From Cyanobacteria bacterium PR.3.49 (GTDB lineage: Bacteria > Cyanobacteriota > Vampirovibrionia > Obscuribacterales > Obscuribacteraceae), in contig PNKB01000042.1 of NCBI GenBank assembly GCA_013997645.1, positions 1 to 32,010 on the forward strand: a stretch of DNA of 32,010 nucleotides. Direction: 5' to 3'. Below the pieces are notes generated by a model, which did not search any database, had not been told where the DNA came from, and saw only the letters and a list, made by a program, of their open reading frames with translations. Below, one piece after another: positions 7,429 to 17,074 of this stretch. The stretch's first letter is position 1, and each line of letters begins with the position of its first letter. The position numbers were made by a program, and so were the translations under genes.

Positions 7429-8559
7429 TTAGTGCCGAGCGGCGCCCAAAATTTGATCTGCTCTTGCTTGCAGATCTTCGGCCTCTTTCATGCGCCCCTG
7501 TGTTTTGCAGATATTGGCCAGGTTGCGCAGGCTCATGCCGACATTGACGTGGTCGCTGCCGAAATTTTTCTCGTAAATACCCAGAGCCTGTCGGGAAAGC
7601 GACTCGGCTTTTTCCATGCGCCCTTTCGATTCGTAAAAAAGTGACATCGATACCAGAGTTGTTGCCACCTCTGGGTGATCTGTACCGAGCACTGATGAGA
7701 ACAGTTGCAGAGCGCGAATGAAAAGCGGCTCGGCTTGGGAGAATTTGTTGGTGCGGTGATAAAGAACGGCGAGATTGTGCAGCCCTGTAGCCACTTCCGG
7801 GTGATCGGAGCCGAGATTGCGCTCGAAGATTTCCAAAGAACGTCGGTGCAGCGGCTCGGCGCGGTCATAATCGCCCATGTACGAATAGTTGTTGGCCAGG
7901 CTGCGCAGACCTTCTGCAACGTCCAGGTGATCTGAGCCAAGCACCTTCTCTTTGATGTTGAGCGCTCTTTCGTAATACTGTGTCGCTTCTTCGTACTCAC
8001 CCAGCTTTCTCAAAACGCGTGCAAAAGTCTTCAAGCTGTCCGCAACTTCAAGGTTGTCAGGCGCCAGGGGGCTTTCTTTGAGTGTGAGCGACTGGCGCAG
8101 TATCGGCTCTGCTTCGGGAAAGCGGCCCACCAATGAATAATAATTGCCCAGAGCGCGGCGGCTTTCGCCGGCTTTAGGATGGTCGGGACCGAGCGCTTTC
8201 TCGCGAATAACCAGAGTTCGCCTGAGAAGGTCTTCAGCGTTGTCCACTTTGCCCTGTGCTAAATGAGTTCTGGCCAGAAAGGACAAGCACTCGGCAACAT
8301 GCAAATGATCCGGACCTTGCTGAGCTTCTCGAATCTTGAGGGCTCTGTTGAGCAAGGATTCGGCTTCTTCGTGGCGGTTGGTATGAATATAAAGCTGGGC
8401 AAGGTCGACACAGCTGGTGCCGATTCTGAGGTTTTCGGGACCTGACTTCATCGCTTCTTCCAGCGCCGAGGTCCAGCATTTCAAGCACTCGTCATAGTCC
8501 TGTGCCTTGAAAGCCTTCTGGCCCTGCCGTTTCAGATTCTCCCAAGTCTCGTTGACCAT
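7429..8559 (-). CDS. kinesin-light-chain-type TPR protein, cytoplasmic
   Basis: A 376-aa protein made almost wholly of 42-residue tetratricopeptide repeats of the TPR_10/TPR_12 kind. The linker motif G-x-DH-x-x-V-A recurs seven times at a steady 42-aa period (GPDHLHVAE, GPDHPKAGE, APDNLEVAD, GSDHLDVAE, GSDHPEVAT, GTDHPEVAT, GSDHVNVGM). There is no signal peptide or membrane segment, so it is probably a cytoplasmic protein-binding scaffold. No catalytic domain is present and the partner is unknown. The ATG at 8559 has only a weak TTGGA upstream. It follows the parvulin lipoprotein gene on the same strand after 117 nt, so it could be the third gene of an mfd unit or have its own promoter. Confidence 0.88.
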   Translation of the reverse strand: MVNETWENLKRQGQKAFKAQDYDECLKCWTSALEEAMKSGPENLRIGTSCVDLAQLYIHTNRHEEAESLLNRALKIREAQQGPDHLHVAECLSFLARTHLAQGKVDNAEDLLRRTLVIREKALGPDHPKAGESRRALGNYYSLVGRFPEAEPILRQSLTLKESPLAPDNLEVADSLKTFARVLRKLGEYEEATQYYERALNIKEKVLGSDHLDVAEGLRSLANNYSYMGDYDRAEPLHRRSLEIFERNLGSDHPEVATGLHNLAVLYHRTNKFSQAEPLFIRALQLFSSVLGTDHPEVATTLVSMSLFYESKGRMEKAESLSRQALGIYEKNFGSDHVNVGMSLRNLANICKTQGRMKEAEDLQARADQILGAARH

Positions 8560-8676
8560 AAACGCGAAATTCCAAGAGCTAAGATTTCCCTGCCTCAGAT
8601 CTTACAACCATTCTTCCTTAGATATGGCGAAAAACTGCTGGGCATCAAATATAGTGGCAAATTTCAAGAGATAGCA

Positions 8677-10116
8677 TCAGTGGACCGCCGCGCTGGTCGA
8701 CTTAACGAGATTGCTGTCTTTCAGCTCAGCGCGCACGGATTTCGAGAGCTCGATTTTTGCTGTCTTGCGGCGGGCGTTGAGCCAGCGCTCGAGGGAGGCT
8801 TTGGCATTGGGTTCCTGCAACTTTTGCTTGAGGAAATCCTTGATTTCCGCAAAGGCAAAAGTGCCGGGTGGCTGACGTTCCGATACTTTGACAATCACGT
8901 AGCCGATCTCAATAGGAATCAACTGGGGCGCGACCTGACCGGCTTGCAGCTTTTCAACGACACCTTTGACTTGCGGATTAAGCATTGAGGTTTCAACAAA
9001 ACCGGCGTCTCCTCCGCTTTTTGCAGCACGCGCCTGCACGTCGTCGGTGTTTTCATTGGCAAGCAGAGCGAAATCCTCGCCTTTCTGCGCACGCTTGAGT
9101 ATGTCCTGCGCTTTGTGCTCGATTTCCACCTTTTTGGCCTTGATCGCTTCATCAAGTTCGCTCGGGCTGATATTCGGCTTTAAGCGAACAATCTGGCTCT
9201 TGATGCCTTCCAGCGAGCCGATGTTTTCTTCCGGCGCGGCAATGATGATCTGGCTTAATCGTACGCGCTCGCCATGTTTCAACTTCTCTTTATTGGCTTC
9301 GTAAAACTTTTTGGCCACTTCGTCCGTGACTGGTGATTCGCTGACGATTTTGTCTTGAACCATGAGCACCATGAAATTATTGACGATATCGTCACGGTAA
9401 AGCTCGGGCGACAAGCCTGATTGCTTGAGGGCTTTGGGATAGACTTCGGAATTTTTCAATTCCATGTAATTGTTGAATGCTTTGGTGGCAAACCCTCTGG
9501 CGCGCCCTTCAGCCAGGAACAATTCATGGTCGACCAGCGAATCGAGAAGCCCTTCTTCTTGCAATGTGATGAACATTTTCCTGGCCAGCGCTTGTTCGAA
9601 AATCAGATTATTGAAGCTAGTTTCGGTCAAGTTGCTGCTTTTGAGAAAGTCTTTGAATGAGGCGTCTGAACTGCCGTGCGCTATTTTTGCCGTTTCGAGA
9701 AGCTTTGTCTTTTCTTCTTGTGTGAGGGTCAATCCGCGCCGGCGAGCCTCCTCAACATAGGGCTTGGAGATGCCGGGATCCATTGCCAGGGTGTCCTGAA
9801 ACTTTTGCAGATTGGTTTTTAGTTGGCGACGGTAATTGCCCATCGTCACCGGCTGCCCTTCGACATAGCAGATGACGACCTCATCGCCGAGCTGCTTGGC
9901 TTTGATTACTTTCATGGCATCGGCCACTTGGGGCAGGTCCATGACCGGCTTTTTCTGAGCATCTGTGGCCGGCTTGCTGCTGTCGCCTGTCTTCTCGTCT
10001 TGTGTGGCCGTCTTTGTGGTGTCGCCCGTAGTGGCGGTGTCCGGGTCCGGCTTTTTGCATGCCTGCAAGGAAACGAGAGAGACTATGGCCAGGGTCAGTG
10101 CTAATTGCCTATTCAT
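8677..10116 (-). CDS. parvulin-type peptidyl-prolyl isomerase, lipoprotein
   Basis: A 479-aa exported folding factor of the PrsA/SurA kind. The N-terminus MNRQLALTLAIVSLVSLQAC is a lipoprotein signal with a lipobox ending at C20, followed by a Thr/Lys-rich linker (to about residue 60). A SurA-N-like helical region precedes the parvulin domain at about residues 275-400 (GERVRLSQIII, FALLANENTDD, GGDAGFVETSMLNPQ, IPIEIGYVIVKVSERQPPG). A short helical tail follows. It should be anchored in the cell envelope and assist folding of exported proteins. The Shine-Dalgarno AAAGGGA overlaps the mfd stop region, and the gap to mfd is only 10 nt, which suggests translational coupling. Whether it isomerises prolines or acts only as a chaperone is not visible. 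Confidence 0.92.
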   Translation of the reverse strand: MNRQLALTLAIVSLVSLQACKKPDPDTATTGDTTKTATQDEKTGDSSKPATDAQKKPVMDLPQVADAMKVIKAKQLGDEVVICYVEGQPVTMGNYRRQLKTNLQKFQDTLAMDPGISKPYVEEARRRGLTLTQEEKTKLLETAKIAHGSSDASFKDFLKSSNLTETSFNNLIFEQALARKMFITLQEEGLLDSLVDHELFLAEGRARGFATKAFNNYMELKNSEVYPKALKQSGLSPELYRDDIVNNFMVLMVQDKIVSESPVTDEVAKKFYEANKEKLKHGERVRLSQIIIAAPEENIGSLEGIKSQIVRLKPNISPSELDEAIKAKKVEIEHKAQDILKRAQKGEDFALLANENTDDVQARAAKSGGDAGFVETSMLNPQVKGVVEKLQAGQVAPQLIPIEIGYVIVKVSERQPPGTFAFAEIKDFLKQKLQEPNAKASLERWLNARRKTAKIELSKSVRAELKDSNLVKSTSAAVH

Positions 10117-10126
10117 TTATTTCCCT

Positions 10127-13100
10127 TTATTTTGCAGCGGAGGTGAGAACCATGGCGCCGAGCAACTCTTCCAGTAAATCCAATTGCTCCACCGGTGAGA
10201 GTCCCTGCGAGCGCACCAGAATGCAAGGAGAAGGACCGATGCCTCCTGCTTGTCCGGGTTTGTAAGTAGTTCTTGTGGCCAGGTGTTTGGGCAGGCGGCT
10301 CTGAATCGGCATCCATTCGTTCAGTCTGAAGGCGACGGAAAGCTTGAGACTTTGACCGTCCGGCTTGATGCCGGAAACCTGCGCTTTTGCACAGAGCAGG
10401 CGCAGTCCGACCACCTTGGAAAGATTTTCCACTTCCTCGGTCGGCTTGCCGAAACGGTCTTTCCATTCTTCCTTGAGGACGGAAAGATCGCGATGATTTT
10501 TCACATCGGCCAGGCGTTTGTATTCAATCAAGCGTTGATCGGCATCCGGCATGTAGGTTTCCGGTATGAAGGCCGTAACGTTGATATCAATCTGCGCATC
10601 CGCATCGGAAGCCACGCTCTGTCCTTTGAGCTCGGCCACGGATTCTTCCAGCAGTTTGCAATAAAGCTCGAAACCGACTGAGATCATGTGCCCGTGTTGC
10701 TCGGATCCCAGGATGTTTCCTACTCCTCTGATTTCCATATCGCGCAAAGCGATTTGATAGCCCGAGCCCAGAGATGTAAATTCGCGAATCGCTTTGAGAC
10801 GGCTTTGAGCTGTTTCGGTCAGCACCTTCTGCGGGCGGCACAGGCAATATGCATATGCTTGCAAGTCAGAGCGACCAACCCGCCCGCGCAGCTGATAGAG
10901 CTGTGCAAGACCGAATTTGTCGGCCTCATTGACGATGATCGTATTGACGTTTGGAATATCCAGTCCGGATTCGATGATGGTCGTGCAGACAAGCACGTCG
11001 AATTGATGCGCAGCGAAATCCAGCATGACATTTTCCAGATCGCGCTCGGACATCTGCCCGTGACCGATGATTATGCGCGCCTCCGGCACCAGCTGTTTAA
11101 CTTCGAAAGCAATCTGCTCGATTGACTCGACTCTGTTGTGGACAAAATAAATTTGCCCGCCTCTTTCCATCTCGTGCAGAATTGCCGTGCGCACAAGAGG
11201 CATTTTGTACTCTCCGACAAACGTTTTGATGGGCAAACGATTGACCGGAGGAGTGTGGATCAATGACATGTCGCGTGCACCTGAAAGGGCCATGTGCAAG
11301 GTTCTTGGAATGGGGGTGGCGGACATGGTGAGAACATCCACCATCACTCTCAATTGTTTCAATTTCTCTTTGTGACCGACGCCGAATCTTTGTTCTTCGT
11401 CGATGATGAGCAAGCCCAGATCTTTAAATGCAATATCTTTCTGCAGCATTCTATGAGTGCCGACAACGACATCGCACTCACCCACTGAAAGTTTTTGCAC
11501 CACTTCTCTTTGTTCTTTTGCCGTCCTAAAACGGCTCAATAAGCCGACTCTTATCGGGTAGGCGCTAAAGCGTTCGCACAGATTGTTGAAGTGCTGCTGG
11601 GCAAGAATTGTTGTCGGCACGAGAACCGCAACCTGTTTTCCGGACATGACTGTTTTGAAAACGCCGCGAATCGCCACTTCCGTTTTGCCGAATCCGACGT
11701 CGCCGCAAATCAGCCTGTCCATTGGTTTATTGGCTTCCAGGTCCTTTTTTACATCAAGGATAGCTTGCCACTGATCGGGTGTTTCTTCATAAGGAAATGC
11801 TTCTTCCATTTCATACTGCCAGGGCGTGTCCGGTATGCACTGGAAACCCTCTTGCTTGGCGCGAATGGCATACAGATTGACGAGGTCTTCGGCGACCGCT
11901 TTGACTGATTTCTTGACTCGTTTTTTTGTCGATTCCCATTCGGCTCCGCCCAGTCTCGAAAGACGTGGAGCGCTGTCACCGGCGCCGCGATAACGGCTCA
12001 GCAGATTGATCTGGTCGACCGGCACATAGAGCCTGTCTTCGCCTGTATATTGAACGGTCAGATACTCTCTTTGCTGGGCGTCTACGGCAATTCTTTGCAC
12101 GCCGACGAATTGTCCGATGCCGTGCTTCATGTGCACCACATAGTCGCCAACTTTCAAATCGGAAACCGACGTGAATCGCTCGTATGTTTTTTCAGCAACC
12201 TGGCGGCGATAGACTGTCGGCCTGCGTTTCAGCCCGAACATCTCGGCGTCGGTAATAGAGACGAGCATGGTGTCGTCCATGCGAAAACCTGAAACGAAGC
12301 CGTGCCGTGTCACCCAGACTTCGCTGCCTTGTCCCGGCGTTTTTCCGCGTGCGACAAGTTCTGTAAATGAAATTCCGCCTGATTCGGGGGCTGTGATATT
12401 CCCAGCTGCTGCTGCCGCTTCCGGCGAGCTCGGCTCATGGTGCCGGATATCGCTTTCCGCACCCAGATATCGCGCCGGAGTGTCCCACTCGCGCAAAAGG
12501 CCCAGCATGCGCTGTGGCTGCTCTGTTGAGATGACCACCTGATAATCGTTGCGCCTGAAAGAACGCACTTTGTCGATCACCGCCTGCATTTGATTGCCGA
12601 AGCGTTCGATTGGATGGCAGTCGAATTGCACAACTGCATGCTCTGCTTCATCAGGAAATGCAGGCAAGCTGGAGAGATAGACGCGCTGCAAACTATTGAT
12701 TTTGGTTTTCAATTCTTCGAAGGAAGAATGCAATGGGCGCGGCAGAGCCAAGAGTCGGCCCGTCGAAACGCCTTCATTGAGCGCTTCATTGAGCTTTTCT
12801 TCATAGCCGAGCAGGGACGATGTGAGCAAATCCCACTCATCGAAAAACACCAGCGACTTGTCCGGCAGGTAATCGGCTAAGGTCGCAAATTTGTCGCTGA
12901 CAAAAGGATAATAGTATTCGCAGGACTCTGGATATTGCCCGGATGCAAATCCGGTCAAGTCATTCTCGATGATAGACAGAAGAGTTTCTCTGGCGCCGTC
13001 ATCAAGTTTTTCAGCCGATGTTTCTGCAGCCTGCCTGAGTTTGTTGATGAGATCGTCTTTGAATTCTTTGCTGTCATCCAGAACAATCCAGAAACGCGGT

Positions 13101-13861
13101 GGAATCAGCGCTTCGTTTAATTCGTCCACGGAGCGCTGGTTGTCGATGTTGAACTGGCGAATAGACTCGACTTCATCATCGAAAAGCTCGATGCGCATCG
13201 GATATCCGCTTGAGGGATAGATATCGATAATATCGCCCCTGATACTGAATTCGCCCCGCAAAGTGACAAGACTCTCGCGTGAATAGCCAAGCCCGGCCAG
13301 GCGGCGCGCCAGTTCATCGCGATCGACGCTTTCTCCACGCTTGAGATAGAAACTTTTTTCTTTCAAAGTTTCAGCATCGAGAACTCTTTGCACCAAAGCC
13401 CGGATCGGCACAATTACCAGATAGGGCTGGTCGCCGCCGGCAGAAATTCTGTTCAAAACTTCCAATTGCGGAGCGATATTGTCAGGGCTGCTGAGCACTT
13501 GCTCGTAGGGGGAAACTTCTGAGGACGGATAGAAATAGACCGGATAGCGGCTGAGATTAGTGAGCTCGTGCTTGAGTCTGGACGCTACCTGGTTGTCCTG
13601 CACGACGATGAAGAAGGGACGCTTCACTTCGTGGTTCAAAACGGACAAGACCAGAGACTTCGCCGAGTCGGAAAGTCCCGCTAAATTGAGCTCTGCTTGC
13701 GAATGGCGGGCGGTGCGGGCCAGCAATTTTGCATATTGCGGCGAGTTGAGAAAGCTCTGGTGAAGGGCGCCGGCCAGTATGTTCTCGCGCACTTCACGTT
13801 TGGGTTCGCCGGTATTCGAGGACTGAGTTGCCATATTTCCTGATGATGTCGCCTGATTCAA
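10127..13861 (-). CDS. mfd: transcription-repair coupling factor
   Basis: DNA translocase that removes RNA polymerase stalled at lesions and recruits UvrA. It is 1244 aa (E. coli 1148). Order: UvrB-like N-terminal module; CarD-like RNAP-interaction domain near residues 565-625 (VGDYVVHMKHGIGQF); helicase core with Walker A GDVGFGKT (K726) and DEEQ at 821-824 in IIDEEQRFG; the RGRVGRS motif; and the C-terminal TRCF domain. The longest frame starts at TTG 13861 with GGAG 8 nt upstream; ATG 13834 is possible. A disordered insert around residues 485-500 (SSPEAAAAAGN) adds to the length. It is the first gene of a minus-strand unit with the parvulin lipoprotein gene 10 nt behind. Confidence 0.97.
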   Translation of the reverse strand: MNQATSSGNMATQSSNTGEPKREVRENILAGALHQSFLNSPQYAKLLARTARHSQAELNLAGLSDSAKSLVLSVLNHEVKRPFFIVVQDNQVASRLKHELTNLSRYPVYFYPSSEVSPYEQVLSSPDNIAPQLEVLNRISAGGDQPYLVIVPIRALVQRVLDAETLKEKSFYLKRGESVDRDELARRLAGLGYSRESLVTLRGEFSIRGDIIDIYPSSGYPMRIELFDDEVESIRQFNIDNQRSVDELNEALIPPRFWIVLDDSKEFKDDLINKLRQAAETSAEKLDDGARETLLSIIENDLTGFASGQYPESCEYYYPFVSDKFATLADYLPDKSLVFFDEWDLLTSSLLGYEEKLNEALNEGVSTGRLLALPRPLHSSFEELKTKINSLQRVYLSSLPAFPDEAEHAVVQFDCHPIERFGNQMQAVIDKVRSFRRNDYQVVISTEQPQRMLGLLREWDTPARYLGAESDIRHHEPSSPEAAAAAGNITAPESGGISFTELVARGKTPGQGSEVWVTRHGFVSGFRMDDTMLVSITDAEMFGLKRRPTVYRRQVAEKTYERFTSVSDLKVGDYVVHMKHGIGQFVGVQRIAVDAQQREYLTVQYTGEDRLYVPVDQINLLSRYRGAGDSAPRLSRLGGAEWESTKKRVKKSVKAVAEDLVNLYAIRAKQEGFQCIPDTPWQYEMEEAFPYEETPDQWQAILDVKKDLEANKPMDRLICGDVGFGKTEVAIRGVFKTVMSGKQVAVLVPTTILAQQHFNNLCERFSAYPIRVGLLSRFRTAKEQREVVQKLSVGECDVVVGTHRMLQKDIAFKDLGLLIIDEEQRFGVGHKEKLKQLRVMVDVLTMSATPIPRTLHMALSGARDMSLIHTPPVNRLPIKTFVGEYKMPLVRTAILHEMERGGQIYFVHNRVESIEQIAFEVKQLVPEARIIIGHGQMSERDLENVMLDFAAHQFDVLVCTTIIESGLDIPNVNTIIVNEADKFGLAQLYQLRGRVGRSDLQAYAYCLCRPQKVLTETAQSRLKAIREFTSLGSGYQIALRDMEIRGVGNILGSEQHGHMISVGFELYCKLLEESVAELKGQSVASDADAQIDINVTAFIPETYMPDADQRLIEYKRLADVKNHRDLSVLKEEWKDRFGKPTEEVENLSKVVGLRLLCAKAQVSGIKPDGQSLKLSVAFRLNEWMPIQSRLPKHLATRTTYKPGQAGGIGPSPCILVRSQGLSPVEQLDLLEELLGAMVLTSAAK

Positions 13862-14075
13862 ACTTCAAGCTCCGTGAGTAAGCCAATTTTGGCGAATTTT
13901 TTATCCTAGCATGTAGCACCTCAGGGTCGCCCTCTTTGTGTCTGATTTATGACGGCGTTGCAAATTTTGCCCTGGAAGGGGACTGTGGCTGCTTCTTTCA
14001 TCATCTTGAGCGACTTTACAGAAAGCTCAAAGACCTTCAGGTATTATGTCCTTGGTATTGTTTAAGGATAAGGAA

Positions 14076-15560
14076 ATGTCACCAGCCCTACAAAAAATAG
14101 AGATAACGGTCTCTAGAGCTGGCCGGACATATTTCGGACGTTTTTTGACCTCGGTATATTGTTTGTGCGCCGCTGCCTTCCTCGTCACAGCGCTCTTTCA
14201 GCCTGCCGTTGCGCAAAAATACAGGTATGCTCCGGAAGTCGAGCAGCGCATCGATATCGCCGGTCGCATGGGTCGCGAAGGCAAATTTGATGACGCCAGA
14301 AAGGTGCTTCAAGAAGCTCTCGGCTTCGACCAGAACTGTTGTGTTTGCTACAACAGCATCGGCATTACCTATTTCAAAGAAGGGCATTTGAAAGAGGCGG
14401 AATCCAATTTCCGGCGCGCTTTGACGATCGACCCGCTTTATTTGGAAGCGCTTTGCAATCTGGGCTTGAATCTTTATCAGCAAGGCGAGTCACATTATGA
14501 CGAAGCGACCCTCTGTTTCCGCCAGGCTCTGCAATTGACTCACGGCAACGATGCGCAACTGCACAAGAATCTAGCCGATGTGCTGCGCGACAAGGGCGAA
14601 TACAAAGATGCGGCGCGGCATTATGGAGAGGCAGTGCGTTTGCAAAACGACTACGCACCCGCATACAACGGGCTTTCCATGCTCTATTACCGGCTGAAGC
14701 AATACGACAAAGCTTACGAAGAAGCGCAGAAAGCGGTGAGATACAAGCCTGACTATGCGCTGGGATATTTTTATCTGGGCATGATTGAAACCGCCCGCAA
14801 GCATGTTCCTGAGGCTATTCAGTATTATGAAACATCGATCAAGCATGAGCCGAATCCCAGGTACGCTGCCGATACGCGCCAGAAGATCTCTGATTTGAGA
14901 GCCGGATTTATGCCGCCTGGCGAGAATGCCGGTACTGCTCCAGTGTCGTCGAGCGCGTCGGCGAACTCATCGGTAGGTCCCTCGCCGTTTCAAATTGCCG
15001 ATATGGTCAAGGCGCAAGAGTGGGGCAAGGCTGAAAGCGACTTGTCCAGGCTGATTGGGTCGACTCAAGGAAAGACGGCAAATAATTACAACAACTATGG
15101 ATATGTGCTCATCCGCCAGGGAAAATTCGATGAAGCCGCTCGTGCTTACAGGAAAGCCATCGAGCTGAAAAAAGGCAGTTTCCCTCAAGCCCACTACAAT
15201 CTGGGACAGGCTTTGCGTCTCAAAAATGAGACCAAAGAGGCGGAAAAAGAGTTCAAAATCGCCGTACAAGAAACGCAACAGTTGAAGAAGCCATTTCCTG
15301 CTGCTTTCAATGCTCTGGCAATGTTGCAGAAGTCGCGAGGAGAGCTGGTTCAGGCCAGCCGCAACTATCACATGGCCCTGGCCCAGGCGGGCAAATCAAT
15401 GCCTGTCATTCATTACAATCTTGCCATTCTTCTTGAGAAAACCGAGAAAAGCCGGGATGCAGTGCGCGAATACAACAAATATTTGGAGCTGGCTCCCAAT
15501 GGAAAGAACGCAAAGCAGGCACGCCAGCGGCTCAAGCGTCTTACCGGCGACAGTAAATAG
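14076..15560 (+). CDS. exported TPR-repeat protein, 494 aa
   Basis: Protein of about ten 34-residue tetratricopeptide repeats (for example AESNFRRALTIDPLYLEA, YKDAARHYGEAVRLQNDY, FDEAARAYRKAIELKKGS). Residues 22-46 are hydrophobic and end AVA before QKYRY, a good signal-peptidase site with a basic region ahead. A low-complexity Ser/Ala linker near residues 285-305 divides two TPR blocks. The frame is open from ATG 14046, but ATG 14076 is chosen: AAGGA (14064-14068) lies 7 nt before it and it shortens the n-region. TATTAT at 14042-14047 could be a -10 box covering the upstream ATG. The last helix pair ends in a cap motif, EYNKYLELAPNG then ARQRLKRL, also seen in the giant TPR protein at 26897-30673. 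Role unknown; a periplasmic scaffold is likely. Confidence 0.88.
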   Translation: MSPALQKIEITVSRAGRTYFGRFLTSVYCLCAAAFLVTALFQPAVAQKYRYAPEVEQRIDIAGRMGREGKFDDARKVLQEALGFDQNCCVCYNSIGITYFKEGHLKEAESNFRRALTIDPLYLEALCNLGLNLYQQGESHYDEATLCFRQALQLTHGNDAQLHKNLADVLRDKGEYKDAARHYGEAVRLQNDYAPAYNGLSMLYYRLKQYDKAYEEAQKAVRYKPDYALGYFYLGMIETARKHVPEAIQYYETSIKHEPNPRYAADTRQKISDLRAGFMPPGENAGTAPVSSSASANSSVGPSPFQIADMVKAQEWGKAESDLSRLIGSTQGKTANNYNNYGYVLIRQGKFDEAARAYRKAIELKKGSFPQAHYNLGQALRLKNETKEAEKEFKIAVQETQQLKKPFPAAFNALAMLQKSRGELVQASRNYHMALAQAGKSMPVIHYNLAILLEKTEKSRDAVREYNKYLELAPNGKNAKQARQRLKRLTGDSK

Positions 15561-15578
15561 CGGCCCAGAAAAACCAAT

Positions 15579-15606
15579 TTGAATCTTTTAAAGGCACAGC
15601 TGTAAA
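15579..15606 (+). promoter_or_regulatory. weak candidate promoter for mnmA
   Basis: TTGAAT (15579-15584) and TGTAAA (15601-15606) with a 16-nt spacer, each 4 of 6 to consensus, lie in the 157-nt gap before mnmA. Another -10-like TACAAT occurs at 15645-15650 without a convincing -35. Confidence 0.25.
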
Positions 15607-15717
15607 GCTTATGCAGGCTGTCAAGACAATCATTGGGGTCTGTTGTACAATCAACATCCTGGCCGGCTTGCCTCTCTGGAAGACGAGCCCCATTCTGCCG
15701 AGCAAAGAAGAAGGACA

Positions 15718-16887
15718 ATGAGCGTCACCGAAAACGAGATCAAAAGCGCCAGCCAGGCAAATTCTCACACGGAGGAAATGCTGGAAGCTGTTTGTGCAGT
15801 CGCGCGTGCTCGTGAGGTCACAGCCGTGCCTGCCGGCAAAACGCGTGTTGCTGTTTTGATGAGTGGTGGAGTGGACAGCTCTGCAACGGCATATCTTCTT
15901 AAAGAGCAAGGTTACGATGTAGTCGGTGTAACCGGCTGGCTGATCAAGTCCGGCAGCCGCTGCTGTGATACGGGCATGATCGACGCAGCCCGCGTTTGCG
16001 AACAGCTCGGTGTCGACCATCATGCGGTCGATTTGCGCGAGTTGTTCAAAACGCAGATTATCGATGATTTCCATCAGTCTTATGCGCGCGCCCGAACGCC
16101 GTTGCCTTGCAGCCTCTGCAATACGGTGATTAAGTGGGGCGCATTGATGAATTATGGACGCAAGATTTTAGGCGCCGAGTACATCGCCACGGGACATTAT
16201 GGACGCATCCAGGAAATTGACGGACAGATAAGACTGGCTCGGGCACTCGATCCCAAGAAAGACCAGTCGTATGTACTTTGGGGTTTGACCCTGGATCAAT
16301 TGAAACATACCCTTCTTCCTTTAGGTGACTACACTAAAGACCAGATTCGCGCGATTGCCGGCGATGCCCAATTGACGACCGCCAATCGACCGGACAGCCA
16401 GGATCTGTGCTTCATTCCCATGAACAAAACACCGCAAGAGTATCTGGCAGGATTTTTGCCGGAATTGCCCGGTCCGATTTTGCACGCGCTGACCGGCGAT
16501 CTGATGGGCGAGCATAAGGGCACCCACAATTTCACCATCGGCCAGCGGCGCGGCATCAATATTTCGCACAAAGAGCCGCTCTACGTGACGTCTATCGATC
16601 CCGATATGCGCATTGTTTATGTTGGTCCTAAAGCGGCATTGTTGCGCCGCGAGTTGACTGCTTCATTCATGAACTGGATGCTTGAGGCACCACCTGTAGA
16701 GCCATTCCGGGCGCAGGTGAAAATCAGATATAACAGTCCGACGGCACCAGCCCTGGTTACACCATTGCCTGATTTGAAAGTTTCGGTTGTATTCGATGAT
16801 CCTCAGCCGGCCATAACACCTGGACAGGTGCTGGGCATTTACGATCTGTCCGATGCATATATTATCGGTGGCGGCTGGATAGATTGA
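15718..16887 (+). CDS. mnmA: tRNA 2-thiouridine(34) synthase
   Basis: ATP-dependent thiouridylase that puts sulfur on U34 of tRNA-Lys, -Glu and -Gln. The product is 389 aa. The PP-loop motif is SGGVDS at residues 49-54. The catalytic cysteines are C134 (SLCNTVIKW) and C231 (DSQDLCFIP), 97 residues apart exactly as C102/C199 in E. coli. GTHNFTIGQRRGI and the C-terminal beta-barrel end (PGQVLGIYD) are present. ATG 15718 is chosen with AAGGA close by (2 nt, short); the frame opens at TTG 15643. Either way the protein has about 40 extra residues before the PP-loop domain. It has no close operon partner: 157 nt before it and 187 nt after. Confidence 0.95.
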   Translation: MSVTENEIKSASQANSHTEEMLEAVCAVARAREVTAVPAGKTRVAVLMSGGVDSSATAYLLKEQGYDVVGVTGWLIKSGSRCCDTGMIDAARVCEQLGVDHHAVDLRELFKTQIIDDFHQSYARARTPLPCSLCNTVIKWGALMNYGRKILGAEYIATGHYGRIQEIDGQIRLARALDPKKDQSYVLWGLTLDQLKHTLLPLGDYTKDQIRAIAGDAQLTTANRPDSQDLCFIPMNKTPQEYLAGFLPELPGPILHALTGDLMGEHKGTHNFTIGQRRGINISHKEPLYVTSIDPDMRIVYVGPKAALLRRELTASFMNWMLEAPPVEPFRAQVKIRYNSPTAPALVTPLPDLKVSVVFDDPQPAITPGQVLGIYDLSDAYIIGGGWID

Positions 16888-16910
16888 ATTGATCGCGAAC
16901 GCAATTTAAT

Positions 16911-16942
16911 CACGCGTGTTTGAAATGGTGAAACGCGTGTTG
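16911..16942 (+). terminator. weak hairpin after mnmA
   Basis: CACGC plus GTTT (16911-16921, with a 2-nt bulge) pair with AAAC plus GCGTG (16931-16939). The hairpin lies 23 nt after the mnmA stop. Only a short, poor T tract (TTGT) follows, so termination is doubtful. Confidence 0.35.
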
Positions 16943-17013
16943 TCATGCTGTTTCCTGCGTAATGAAATTGGGAACCGCTGCCCTCGAGCGCGCGTCCAGT
17001 CAAATTGCTGAGG

Positions 17014-17042
17014 TTGCTAATGAAAAGCTCAGAACCTATAAT
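17014..17042 (+). promoter_or_regulatory. sigma70-type promoter of the amidase gene
   Basis: TTGCTA (17014-17019), a 17-nt spacer and a perfect TATAAT (17037-17042). The predicted start near 17049 leaves a short leader of about 26 nt before ATG 17075. This is the best promoter match in the window. Confidence 0.65.
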
Positions 17043-17074
17043 ACGAACTCGGCAGCCCATGGATTTTGTTGTAA

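Noticed and set aside
7400..7431. Bidirectional terminator between the metallohydrolase and TPR genes
   Set aside because: Only a 5-bp TTCAA/TTGAA stem is visible, too weak to call.
14046..14075. Upstream ATG 14046 for the exported TPR protein
   Set aside because: No SD, and the ATG lies in a TATTAT -10-like box; ATG 14076 has AAGGA at 7 nt.
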